Source of the DNA: a virus
Virus record (IMG/VR): IMGVR_UViG_3300020471_000893
Coordinates: 1-25,712 of that record
Reading direction: 5' to 3' (one strand)
DNA: 25,712 bases
Shown: positions 8,706-15,194 of the stretch, piece by piece
How the letters are laid out: the number at the start of each line of letters is the position of its first letter
Position numbering within the stretch: position 1 is the first letter of the stretch
Program-made: the position numbers and the translations under genes
Notes under the pieces: model-generated
Databases searched by the model: none
The model's input: the letters and a program-made list of their open reading frames with translations, nothing else
What the model was told of the DNA's origin: nothing

Positions 8706-8982
8706 GTTTAAAAGAAAAAGAAACTCTGATGGGACGTTCAAAAAGGATGTGGCGTGGACCCCTTGGAATGAAGCATGGAGTTATAAAATGAGTGATGACT
8801 TAAAAGATATGTTAGAGCGTACTGCTTGGACATTTATAGAAGCATTTATCGGAGCGTTAACAGTTGCTCCATTAGTTGGTGTAGAAGCTGAAACACTTCA
8901 GTTAGCTGCACTTGCTGGTGGTGGTGCTGCATTAGCAGTTATTAAAACATACGCTAAGAAACAAATTACAAAAAGTAGCTAA
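8674..8982 (+). CDS. r1t-type holin-like protein
   Basis: Residues after the motif DDLKDMLERTAWTFIEAFIG contain two hydrophobic stretches (FIEAFIGALTVAPLVGV and LQLAALAGGGAALAVIKTYA) ending in KK. This is the pattern of r1t-type phage holins (ER..WTF..A...L then AA..AG.AA..S.L), which are frequent in actinophages. The start is uncertain. GTG 8674 keeps an upstream part, SDGTFKKDVAWTPWNEAW, that looks coding. ATG 8788 has GGAG 7 nt upstream and overlaps the stop of a 20-codon ORF (8729-8791, other frame) as ATGA. The holin would form the membrane lesion that lets the muralytic enzymes act. Its stop overlaps the next ATG (TAATG). Confidence 0.7.
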   Translation: MVVELTNLVNKFKRKRNSDGTFKKDVAWTPWNEAWSYKMSDDLKDMLERTAWTFIEAFIGALTVAPLVGVEAETLQLAALAGGGAALAVIKTYAKKQITKSS

Positions 8983-9950
8983 TGGCTAAAGCTGACCCAA
9001 AGAAAAAAGATGAGGTTAATGGCCTAGGCTTTATTGCTGCTGGTCAAACTATTAAATCTATTGGTCCTAATTATATTCCTAGTGGTACTAGCCACGTTGG
9101 ATGGAAAGATGCAAAAAAAGGTTTTCATCCAAAACGTTGGGGTCGAATACAATCACAACAATGGATGCCAAAAACTGGTCAAACGTTTGCATGGAAAAGA
9201 GGTCTTGGAGAATATAGTGGTAAGTTTCATAGTCAATTAATGACTGAAAATAAACGAAGAGGTTGGTCTAAAGGTGGTAAGACACATAAAAATATAACTA
9301 CTAGAACTTATAAGCAATGGACAGGTTCAAGTCCAACTTCTTTAACTAAGTTTAAAGGTACACCTGACCAATTTAAAATAAATTTTCCTGCTTCAGAAGC
9401 AAGAACTTATTTCGAACATAATCCAACTAAAGCTACGCAACGTAAAACTACATGGAGAACTTCTATTAAAGGTGGTAAAGCTGCTAGAGCACAGACTGGT
9501 TTAGGTCGTGATAGATTTGGTATGACCATTAAAGAAACAAAACAATATGGTAAAGGTATCAAATATAAAGGTAATAGAGGTGTTACATTTGATTTATTTG
9601 GAAGTAGTAAAAGACCTGTACTACAACCTAAAGGTACTACATTATTTCCTAGAGATAAATATGCTGTACATTATTTAGATAAAGCAGGAAATGTTAAAGG
9701 CCTAGTACAAAGAAGTAGTAAATTAGGTACAGCAGTTTCTAAATTAACTACACCTCAAATATCTGCAGGAGCAAAACTTGTAGGTAAAGGTGCAGCTAAA
9801 TTAGCTACTGGTTTATCTGGAGTAGGTACTGCATGGATGGTATATGATGCAGCTAAAGCTGTTCATAATTATGCTGGTACTAGTGGACATGAGAAGCAAA
9901 TGAAAAAATATAAGAAAAAGGGTGGCTTCTCTGCAACAGGAGGTTACTAA
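8982..9950 (+). CDS. Basic late protein of unknown function
   Basis: 322 residues, strongly basic, with many Lys, Arg, Trp and Gly (for example GWKDAKKGFHPKRWGRIQ). A more hydrophobic Ala/Gly helix lies near the C-terminus (AGAKLVGKGAAKLATGLSG, then TAWMVYDAAKAV). The C-tail is KKYKKKGGF. No domain recognised. The charge suggests contact with nucleic acid or the cell envelope. It is coupled to both neighbours by TAATG, so it is made with the holin-like and small basic proteins, late in infection. Confidence 0.75.
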   Translation: MAKADPKKKDEVNGLGFIAAGQTIKSIGPNYIPSGTSHVGWKDAKKGFHPKRWGRIQSQQWMPKTGQTFAWKRGLGEYSGKFHSQLMTENKRRGWSKGGKTHKNITTRTYKQWTGSSPTSLTKFKGTPDQFKINFPASEARTYFEHNPTKATQRKTTWRTSIKGGKAARAQTGLGRDRFGMTIKETKQYGKGIKYKGNRGVTFDLFGSSKRPVLQPKGTTLFPRDKYAVHYLDKAGNVKGLVQRSSKLGTAVSKLTTPQISAGAKLVGKGAAKLATGLSGVGTAWMVYDAAKAVHNYAGTSGHEKQMKKYKKKGGFSATGGY

Positions 9951-10288
9951 TGGCTCGGCGTCCAAAAAACGCTAGACCAGATTTCAATCCTACGACTGAG
10001 GGTATGGGTAGAAACGAAATGCAACGTAGAACGCAACAGCATAACATACTCGCAACTAAGAAGTACGAGACATTTAAAAAACTAGATTTAGGTGTCGATG
10101 CAAAATGGGTTAATAAGCATAGTAAAGGAAATGAAATGAATCCCTGGGTTATGAAGAACATAAGCAGAATGGTTGGTCAGCAAAGCCGTGCTAATAAATC
10201 TATGCAGGACGCTTTGAAAATGTGGGATACTGCAAGTCAGTTTAAGAAAACAAATTATCCTAATGGAAGGAAAGGAAAAATCTTATAA
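9950..10288 (+). CDS. Small basic late protein
   Basis: 112 residues beginning MARRPKNARPDFNPTTEGMG; rich in Arg, Lys, Gln and Asn, predicted helical in the middle (RRTQQHNILATKKYETFKKL), with the C-terminus PNGRKGKIL. No family recognised. It has TAATG coupling at both ends. It is probably a minor virion or DNA-binding protein, judging from charge and late position. Confidence 0.7.
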   Translation: MARRPKNARPDFNPTTEGMGRNEMQRRTQQHNILATKKYETFKKLDLGVDAKWVNKHSKGNEMNPWVMKNISRMVGQQSRANKSMQDALKMWDTASQFKKTNYPNGRKGKIL

Positions 10289-10356
10289 TGCCTATATCTA
10301 AAAAAGGTTACAAGAAGGCCTACAAGGTAAAAAAGAGTAAGCGTTACAAAAAGTAG
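10288..10356 (+). CDS. 22-residue Lys/Tyr-rich peptide
   Basis: This is the last gene of the rightward operon. It starts by TAATG overlap and encodes MPISKKGYKKAYKVKKSKRY plus two Lys: 11 Lys, 1 Arg and 4 Tyr in 22 residues. The upstream GGAAGGAAAGG gives a good ribosome site. It probably binds nucleic acid or membrane. No family known to me. Confidence 0.55.
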   Translation: MPISKKGYKKAYKVKKSKRYKK

Positions 10357-10378
10357 GCCGTTTCCAATTCTTGGATAT

Positions 10379-10429
10379 GATGACTTAGGTTAAAAAAAAA
10401 CCTGAGACTTAGAGAATATCTAAGTCATC
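10379..10429. terminator. Hairpin between convergent operons
   Basis: A perfect 10-bp inverted repeat (GATGACTTAG at 10379-10388 with CTAAGTCATC at 10420-10429) encloses AGGTT-A9-ACCT. It lies between the end of the rightward operon and the 3' end of the leftward gene; the right arm encodes the last residues of that gene. The position suits a two-way transcription stop, although no long T run follows either arm directly. Confidence 0.6.
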
Positions 10430-11038
10430 AGGATAAGACCATGCCTGTTCAGGCACAAAGTATGAACCTCCCATAGGAAATTCCCATACTTGTAATATGT
10501 CTTGTATTGTTGGGTATTCATTTGAACTTTCGAAATCACCTGTATATATTACATCAGTAACATATCTAGTCATGAGAGTACTGACCTTACCCTTATCATA
10601 AGCTTTATGGAACTTAATATCATTAAGATTTTTAAGTCTCATAAGATGATTTAATGTCTGTTCTGTCACTTCTTGATTGTTCTTTTTCTGTGGTGTACGT
10701 GTCATATGGGTAATGGTTGTTGTTATTGACTTACCACGTCTAGTGCTATAATTATTGTTAGCAAATTTAGCACCGTCTTTCAGCAAGACACTTGGTTTAT
10801 GACTAAAGTCCATTTGTATTGTCATAGTGTCTCTGTCAATTATATAATATACATAGACTTCGGCACCCTTTGGTGTCAAGCCAAGAAAACGCTTGCCCCC
10901 AAATTCATTAAGCTTTTCGGCATTCGCTATTCTCTTGTCCATTACTTTCTGTGCTGCAGAAGAAATTTTTCTTGCTTCTGGTACACGTCTATCGTCCCTG
11001 GTAGTAAAGGCCTTTCCTTTACGTAAGTTCATAGGCAT
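10409..11038 (-). CDS. Unknown basic protein, end of leftward operon
   Basis: 209 residues, ATG preceded by GAAGGAGGACATAT, a strong ribosome site. The N-terminus is very basic (NLRKGKAFTTRDDRRVPEARK) and is followed by an alpha/beta region (YVYYIIDRDTMTIQMDF). The C-terminus is acidic (SYPDDLDIL). I recognise no domain. It is the most distal gene of the leftward block and its end lies inside the convergent hairpin. Confidence 0.7.
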   Translation of the reverse strand: MPMNLRKGKAFTTRDDRRVPEARKISSAAQKVMDKRIANAEKLNEFGGKRFLGLTPKGAEVYVYYIIDRDTMTIQMDFSHKPSVLLKDGAKFANNNYSTRRGKSITTTITHMTRTPQKKNNQEVTEQTLNHLMRLKNLNDIKFHKAYDKGKVSTLMTRYVTDVIYTGDFESSNEYPTIQDILQVWEFPMGGSYFVPEQAWSYPDDLDIL

Positions 11039-11112
11039 ATATGTCCTCCTTCTTCTAAATCTTTAAAACATTCTTCACAAAAGTACTCCATTCCGGGTAC
11101 GGGATGTGACAT
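11029..11112 (-). CDS. 27-residue zinc-finger-like mini-protein
   Basis: It starts by TAATG overlap with the stop of the gene at 11112-11315 and overlaps the next gene's start. It encodes MSHPVPGMEYFCEECFKDLE and then EGGHICL. CxxC plus a later H-x-C makes one possible zinc site. GGAAG just upstream would serve as ribosome site. Coupling on both sides and the metal-site pattern argue that it is real. Function unknown. Confidence 0.5.
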   Translation of the reverse strand: MSHPVPGMEYFCEECFKDLEEGGHICL

Positions 11113-11315
11113 TATTCTTCCTCTCCTTGTTGTTTTTCCCATTGATTGTTGTAATCTGACACAAATTGTGTGATTAATTCATCAACTTTCTCTATATTAG
11201 GTATTTGCTGTAAAGCTGCGTTACCTAAAACCCCTATTAAATTAACTGCCCAATTGCGTAATAACATAGGACTGTCAAATATATTTGATACTGGTATGTC
11301 TTTTTTTTCTGTCAT
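11112..11315 (-). CDS. Small unknown protein with acidic tail
   Basis: 67 residues from ATG 11315, which has GGGAGAA 6 nt upstream; an in-frame TTG at 11330 is the weaker alternative. It is mostly helical with a hydrophobic patch (LLRNWAVNLIGVLGNAALQQI) and ends KQQGEEE. No family recognised. Its start overlaps the end of the transglycosylase gene. The EEE tail encodes GAGGAAG, which serves as ribosome site for the following mini-protein. Confidence 0.6.
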   Translation of the reverse strand: MTEKKDIPVSNIFDSPMLLRNWAVNLIGVLGNAALQQIPNIEKVDELITQFVSDYNNQWEKQQGEEE

Positions 11316-11722
11316 TTGTTCTCCCAACAATGCTTACTACTATTCCAATGGTGCCAACCATCGTTGTTTATTAGCCATGCAGCTACTGCAGTTGACACTT
11401 CAGGATTAGTTCTTTTACTTGTAAGGTTCAGCTTAGGTGTTAACCAAGCCCATGTGTCGTCGTTAAACTGCCACAACCCTACATCTTGTGTACCGTCCCT
11501 GTTATTACCTATTGCATCTGCTTTACCTTTGCTTTCACAATATATAATCTTTAGAGACTTTATTTGGTCATCAATATTGTCAAAATATTTAGCTATTGTA
11601 GGTTGCCAATCGTAAACGTATTCAACCATATGCTTTTCTTTTAAACAATATTGATAGTTACTAATATCGTCAACTGTAGGACTAGTTAATAACATACAAC
11701 TGACGATACTATTAAGTAACAT
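11312..11722 (-). CDS. Lysozyme-like transglycosylase (endolysin)
   Basis: 136 residues. The segment IIYCESKGKADAIGN, followed by GTQDVGLWQFNDDTWAWL and VSTAVAAWLINNDGWHHWNSSKHCW, is the signature of the SLT/Rpf lysozyme-like fold: E63 is the predicted catalytic acid and GLWQFN (82-87) the substrate-groove motif. It would cut the glycan strands of peptidoglycan. The N-terminus (MLLNSIVSCMLLTS) is hydrophobic and could be a short signal or lipoprotein-type segment, implying holin-independent export; this is uncertain. It lies on the leftward strand, away from the holin candidates and DUF5675 on the rightward strand. No strong ribosome site is seen; the start is 3 nt from the preceding stop. 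Confidence 0.82.
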   Translation of the reverse strand: MLLNSIVSCMLLTSPTVDDISNYQYCLKEKHMVEYVYDWQPTIAKYFDNIDDQIKSLKIIYCESKGKADAIGNNRDGTQDVGLWQFNDDTWAWLTPKLNLTSKRTNPEVSTAVAAWLINNDGWHHWNSSKHCWENK

Positions 11723-11725
11723 AAA

Positions 11726-11998
11726 TTATTTTGTAGCTTTAGTTCTCATCTTAGGCATACTTTGTAATTGATATTTAAAATGACCTCTACCTTTTGCAGG
11801 CATAGTCATGATATCAAAACCTCTGTCCCTTAATTCAAACAATACGCTACCAAATCTAGTAGCACGTAAGTCAAATACAAACTCACTGTTACTAATAGGT
11901 TCGTCGTCCATAAATTCAATCAATACGTATTCTATTAATTGACTTTTGCTTTTAATGTAACTAGGAATCTTCTTCCCACGAAATGATTTCACTATCAT
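11726..11998 (-). CDS. Winged-helix DNA-binding protein (HTH_39-like)
   Basis: 90 residues, ATG with GGAGG 7 nt upstream. The part SNSEFVFDLRATRFGSVLFELRDRGFDI and then GHFKYQL resembles the small HTH_39-type winged helix found in phages (recognition helix in a RxxxxxxELRxxG pattern, then a beta wing). The C-tail is basic (PKMRTKATK). A transcriptional or replication-accessory role is likely; targets are unknown. It lies between a zinc-ribbon mini-protein and the transglycosylase. Confidence 0.65.
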   Translation of the reverse strand: MIVKSFRGKKIPSYIKSKSQLIEYVLIEFMDDEPISNSEFVFDLRATRFGSVLFELRDRGFDIMTMPAKGRGHFKYQLQSMPKMRTKATK

Positions 11999-12124
11999 TT
12001 ATTTCCTCCTTATAATCACGTTGTATTTTACACAACCAACATTCTGACAGCCTATAACTTTCCTGTCTGACTTTGTAAAATCTGTTAAAGCTTGGTTGCA
12101 AGATTTACAAAATCTCTTTTTCAT
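11999..12124 (-). CDS. 41-residue zinc-ribbon mini-protein
   Basis: It encodes MKKRFCKSCNQALTDFTKSD followed by a second half with CQNVGC. The four Cys at 6, 9, 26 and 31 make a CxxC...CxxxxC zinc ribbon. The tail is basic (VIIRRK). The start lies inside the 3' end of the upstream gene in another frame, and the stop overlaps the ribosome site of the HTH gene. It is probably a nucleic-acid-binding or adaptor protein. No family name can be given. Confidence 0.6.
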   Translation of the reverse strand: MKKRFCKSCNQALTDFTKSDRKVIGCQNVGCVKYNVIIRRK

Positions 12125-12647
12125 TGATACCCCATTCATCTGGTATATCACTGTTATCTAACCACCAAGACTTACGCCATTTGCCTGTGTGTCCACCGCA
12201 TACAGCAGGGTCATTGGTGCTACAAACAAAGTCTGGACTCTTATCAGACTTTTTGTTATTTCTGTTGTCATAGACTAGTGCCTTACAATAAGGACACTTT
12301 AAGTCATCACGAAATTTCTTTCTTTCTTCCAATTCGCTTACCACCTTATCAACTGTGCCAGATAAAGGATTATCTCCACCATCTTCTTTGATTGTTACTG
12401 GTCCCATTATACTTTGTATCCTATCTACTATATCGTCTTCTTGAGTTAAATCAGGAAGAGTGCTTGACTTTTCTACAAAGGTAAGGTACTTATCTACTTG
12501 GTCCATAGACCATAAAGCCCTATCTTCTGGGTATTTCATTACTGTTGCATACTTGTTAGCGTATCCAATAATAATTTTTATCTGTTCTGGTTTACAATCT
12601 CTTAAGATTTCTGCTACTGATTTAGCTATGAACTGTACGTCAGCCAT
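12105..12647 (-). CDS. Unknown protein with C-terminal zinc-binding region, next to Rad52-like gene
   Basis: 180 residues; starts by TAATG overlap with the stop of the Rad52-like gene. The N-terminal two thirds are helical and acidic. The C-terminal third has CPYCKAL (about 118) and later CSTNDPAVCGG, a four-Cys zinc site, followed by Trp-rich WRKSWWLD. The coupling suggests it works with the annealing protein in recombination or replication, possibly as a loader or partner. That is inferred from context only. Confidence 0.65.
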   Translation of the reverse strand: MADVQFIAKSVAEILRDCKPEQIKIIIGYANKYATVMKYPEDRALWSMDQVDKYLTFVEKSSTLPDLTQEDDIVDRIQSIMGPVTIKEDGGDNPLSGTVDKVVSELEERKKFRDDLKCPYCKALVYDNRNNKKSDKSPDFVCSTNDPAVCGGHTGKWRKSWWLDNSDIPDEWGINEKEIL

Positions 12648-13207
12648 TAGAATGGTGCCTGTTGTGATGTATCATCATCGTCTTCAGTACCAAGTATGCT
12701 GTCCATAATATCATTCATACGTTTCTCATCTTCTGCAGTAGGCTTATGTTCTTTCTTACGCATATCTACTTTAGTTACTTCTACTCTGTCTTCAGGTTGA
12801 ACAACTGCTGTAGCTTCTTCTTCTGACTGTACTGAACCGGACCATAGTTCTACACCTAATCCGAATCTCATACATGCACGTTTAAATGCGTCAGACTCTG
12901 CGTCTTTTAGATTTGTACCGTCATTAAACTTATCGTTGTTTAATTTAAATGTATCTATATCGCCAAAGCCCTCATATGTTCCCATATGGTCTCCGTCATG
13001 TATTGTTATAATACCTTTTGCACCTACAATTCTTTTCTCTCCATTGTGTGTGCTGTATATTGGTTCACAAAACCAACTGTATTTAACTCCACTATCACGC
13101 AATCTTTCTACATAATGTGCGTGTGGTACATAATCACCGAACTTTCCTGCTGGTGCTGGCTTAACCAACTCCTTAGGAAATGGTGCAAGTAATATATCTT
13201 TACTCAT
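12647..13207 (-). CDS. Rad52-like single-strand annealing protein
   Basis: 186 residues, ATG with AAGGAGAAT upstream. The core (residues about 30-122) has the Rad52/Rad22 pattern: VERLRDSGVKYSW, then a beta hairpin (GAKGIITIHDGDHMGTYEGFG) and the signature KDAESDAFKRACMRFGLG (101-118). These proteins anneal complementary single strands and support phage recombination and double-strand-break repair. The acidic C-terminus (GTEDDDDTSQQAPF) resembles tails that contact SSB. An SSB-like gene (22535) and an SbcD-like phosphoesterase (13473) in the same block fit a recombination module. A 5' hairpin lies just before the ribosome site. Confidence 0.85.
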   Translation of the reverse strand: MSKDILLAPFPKELVKPAPAGKFGDYVPHAHYVERLRDSGVKYSWFCEPIYSTHNGEKRIVGAKGIITIHDGDHMGTYEGFGDIDTFKLNNDKFNDGTNLKDAESDAFKRACMRFGLGVELWSGSVQSEEEATAVVQPEDRVEVTKVDMRKKEHKPTAEDEKRMNDIMDSILGTEDDDDTSQQAPF

Positions 13208-13228
13208 ATTCTCCTTTTCATATTCATA

Positions 13229-13272
13229 TCAGGGACAGTAAATTGACCCCTGAAAGGGATGACTGTCCCGTG
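13229..13272 (-). promoter_or_regulatory. Hairpin in leader of the Rad52-like gene
   Basis: GGGACAGT (13232-13239) pairs with ACTGTCCC (13262-13269). Inside is a small hairpin, CCCT-TTC-AGGG on the minus strand. It lies in the gap between the 13286-13456 gene and the AAGGAGAAT ribosome site. It could be an RNase III-type processing site or a translation control element. It resembles, but does not match, the TTCC-N5-GGGC elements. Confidence 0.5.
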
Positions 13273-13285
13273 AAACTATTTTAGC

Positions 13286-13456
13286 TTACTCTTCTTCTAA
13301 AGCCAAAAGTTGCCTTAAGTTTGTTATACCTCTTTCAACTGGTACAAACTTAAAGTCTCCACTGTCATTTAAGAGTATAAATTGTGGTATGTCTCCCATT
13401 CCACTATATTCTATACCCTGTAATCTCCATTTGTCTTTGACATTTATATCTGCCAT
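13286..13456 (-). CDS. Small unknown protein ending in LEEE
   Basis: 56 residues: MADINVKDKWRLQGIEYSGM at the N-terminus, FKFVPVERGITNLRQL in the middle and LALEEE at the end. It looks like a compact beta-plus-helix protein. The codon pattern and length support coding, though no strong ribosome site is visible (GTATAGAACGTTTGGATAGT upstream). It lies in the short space between the metallophosphoesterase and the Rad52-like gene. No family recognised. Confidence 0.6.
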   Translation of the reverse strand: MADINVKDKWRLQGIEYSGMGDIPQFILLNDSGDFKFVPVERGITNLRQLLALEEE

Positions 13457-13472
13457 ATACTATCCAAACGTT

Positions 13473-14528
13473 CTATACATCATCTAATTTTACCAAGTAT
13501 TCTGCTGTCACGCCAGTACCTGGCTTACAAAATAACAACCATTGACATGGTCGTCCCATACTTGCTAACTGTTCTAATGCATATGTATTGTAGCTTTCTG
13601 TACTTCCATTAACCCATAACCTTATATCATTAAGATACATAGTTGTTGGTGTATGAAAGTGGCCAGCAATTGCGTAATCAAAGTCAGGCATTAAACCATT
13701 TGCAGCTAATGTTTTCCAACCTTGTAGCTTTTTACCAAACCCGTACCAAGGAAAGCCACTAAATCCTCGTACGTTATCGCCATGCCAGATAAAAAACTTA
13801 CATTTCTTACCCAGATTGGCTATGTCGAACCAATGGTTATCGCCTGTACTATCAGGTATAGTCCATTTAATTCTTTTTTCGTCTCTATATATCATTGACA
13901 TTATGCTTCCTAGCATTCTGTCAGCGTTAGAATCTGGATGGTAATCTTTTCTATTACGTCCACCCAAGTGTCCATGGTTTCCTATAACCCAATGAACATC
14001 TACTTCTTCAAAGTTAGCTAACAATATGTCAAAAAATTTTGTCATAATTCTAGGACCGTCTAATGTCACTTGTTTATATAGACTTGAATCTATTAAATGT
14101 GTTTGTCCCGGAAAAATTAGCTCACCTTCTATAATGTCGCCTGCTGCAAATACTGCAACCTTGCGTATAGGATGTGCTTTACGCTGTATGTTGGCCAGTT
14201 CGACCACTTTCTTAGCATACGCTACAACTCGTCTCTCAGCTACCTCTGTGTTGTATTCAGGGGTAATTTTAGCTAATTGTATGTCACTAAGTACAGCTAT
14301 AGCTATCTCTTCGTTCTTAGTTTTCTTAGAACTAATAGGTTTAGGAACTTTTGGTTTGTTCCATAAGTTTAAATTAGTTTGTACAGCACTATATACAGCG
14401 TCAATTAAATCTTCTTTACGATTCTTAGCTTTATCTAGTTGCTTAAGTAATTTAAGGTTATCCTTTTTTAGTTCTTGTATCTGTTTGCTTTCAGCTTCAG
14501 CTAATAGGTCGTCTATACTTTTACTCAT
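13473..14528 (-). CDS. Metallophosphoesterase with N-terminal coiled coil (SbcD/Mre11-like)
   Basis: 351 residues. Residues 10-45 are a charged coiled coil. The catalytic domain shows the calcineurin-like motifs in order: SDIQ (81-84, so DxQ where DxH is usual), GDIIEGE (130-136), GNHGH (183-187, where GNHE/D is usual), WHGDN (248-252) and GHFHT (289-293). The two metal sites look intact except for the first His-to-Gln change, which is also seen in some phage members. Function is most likely DNA end processing next to the Rad52-like annealing protein; a phosphodiesterase of another kind cannot be ruled out. The start overlaps the upstream HTH gene by 8 nt. Confidence 0.82.
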   Translation of the reverse strand: MSKSIDDLLAEAESKQIQELKKDNLKLLKQLDKAKNRKEDLIDAVYSAVQTNLNLWNKPKVPKPISSKKTKNEEIAIAVLSDIQLAKITPEYNTEVAERRVVAYAKKVVELANIQRKAHPIRKVAVFAAGDIIEGELIFPGQTHLIDSSLYKQVTLDGPRIMTKFFDILLANFEEVDVHWVIGNHGHLGGRNRKDYHPDSNADRMLGSIMSMIYRDEKRIKWTIPDSTGDNHWFDIANLGKKCKFFIWHGDNVRGFSGFPWYGFGKKLQGWKTLAANGLMPDFDYAIAGHFHTPTTMYLNDIRLWVNGSTESYNTYALEQLASMGRPCQWLLFCKPGTGVTAEYLVKLDDV

Positions 14529-14760
14529 TAGATGTCTCCAATTTTTTAAGATACTTTCTAATAGCTGATTCAGATATCTGTATATTAAAGTGTTCGTCTA
14601 GTAACCTATGTACTACATATGGTTTCATAACTACACCGTCCTTTACCCTGTCCTTTAAAGCAATCCAAAAAGGCATAGCGTCTTTTGTTATTTTACTTTC
14701 AACAAAATGTGCTCCACGTTTACCTTCACTGGCTTCCTTTAATAATTGTTCTATGTCCAT
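14521..14760 (-). CDS. Small helical DNA-binding-like protein
   Basis: 79 residues. The C-terminal half (YVVHRLLDEHFNIQISESAIRKYLKKL) has the form of a helix-turn-helix with a recognition helix SESAIRKYLKKL. The first half is a charged helix. It could be a regulator or a replication-initiation helper. No ribosome site lies in front of ATG 14760, and a weak promoter (TTGAAG at 14794-14789, TATTAT at 14773-14768, minus strand, 15-nt spacer) would give a nearly leaderless mRNA. The gene follows the repeat-rich gap 14761-15194, a candidate control region for it. Confidence 0.6.
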   Translation of the reverse strand: MDIEQLLKEASEGKRGAHFVESKITKDAMPFWIALKDRVKDGVVMKPYVVHRLLDEHFNIQISESAIRKYLKKLETSNE

Positions 14761-14812
14761 ATAAATGATAATAACAGAAAAAAAACGTCTTCAAGTTATT
14801 AAAAAAGAATAT

Positions 14813-14867
14813 AAACCTTTCCTTAGCTTTCCACACCGGACAGCACCTAAGCACAGCTTTCCGCTGC
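14813..14867 (-). repeat. Pentamer array A (11 units)
   Basis: Eleven consecutive 5-nt units fit plus-strand NNWSC, for example AAACC TTTCC TTAGC at the left and TTTCC GCTGC at the right. One unit (GGACA, 14838-14842) breaks the final C. On the minus strand, the direction of local transcription, each unit is G(G/C)(A/T)NN. Confidence 0.7.
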
Positions 14868-14891
14868 ATAATGAAATCTTGAAATTTTTTT

Positions 14892-14946
14892 AGGCCTCAC
14901 CTTTCCGCACCGAACCCGACCTTAGCCCTGCTAACCAAGCCGAAGC
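14892..14946 (-). repeat. Pentamer array B (11 units)
   Basis: Eleven units of NNWSC, for example GCACC GAACC CGACC. The fifth base is C in all 11 and the fourth is G or C in all 11; the third is G in two units. It lies 24 nt from array A, and its right end forms part of the hairpin 14932-15004. Confidence 0.7.
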
Positions 14947-15004
14947 GGAGTACCTTGTAACACACTTTATATATTACAAGCTACTCCGTAGGTCTGTTTG
15001 GTTA
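14932..15004 (-). other. Long hairpin at the edge of array B
   Basis: Nested perfect arms: TAACCAA/TTGGTTA (14932-14938, 14998-15004), CGGAGTA/TACTCCG (14946-14952, 14982-14988) and TTGTAA/TTACAA (14955-14960, 14974-14979), with a 13-nt AT-rich loop. The two inner stems are separated by symmetric 2-nt internal loops. It is likely a folded RNA or cruciform element. Confidence 0.6.
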
Positions 15005-15168
15005 AGAGACTCTATTAGTGTAGCTTAATCATGAGACTCCCTTAAGTAGCTTTCTACTCATGAAAGTATTGAAATACATACGATGAACCCTGCTTTACAA
15101 AGGAAAGGAGGACTTCGCACTGTTGCCAGTTACAAGGTTCATCTTATATGTATATGTATATATGATAT

Positions 15169-15194
15169 ATTCTAAGAGTTCTCACTCTCAGAAT
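15169..15194 (-). terminator. Hairpin after the VWA gene
   Basis: ATTCTAAGAG (15169-15178) pairs with CTCTCAGAAT (15185-15194) with one mismatch and a 6-nt loop, directly after the VWA stop codon. There is no U-run, only an AU-rich tail, so it may be a weak terminator or an mRNA 3'-end stabiliser. Confidence 0.45.

Larger units (their letters stand above)
14761..15194 (-). other. Gene-free stretch with pentamer arrays and hairpins
   Basis: No credible ORF is seen. Reading leftward from the VWA gene it holds: a hairpin at its end (15194-15169); an imperfect 8-bp-core inverted repeat (15136-15143 with 15082-15089); a 7-bp repeat TCATGAG/CTCATGA (15029-15035, 15057-15063) around a GTAG-CTTT-CTAC hairpin; a long two-part hairpin (14932-15004); and two 11-unit pentamer arrays (14892-14946, 14813-14867) separated by AT-rich sequence. 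It may be a structured RNA, a regulatory leader or an origin. Confidence 0.6.

Noticed and set aside
14026-14568. 180-codon plus-strand ORF opposite the metallophosphoesterase
   Set aside because: Shadow of the minus-strand gene, which has all catalytic motifs; no ribosome site or neighbour coupling.
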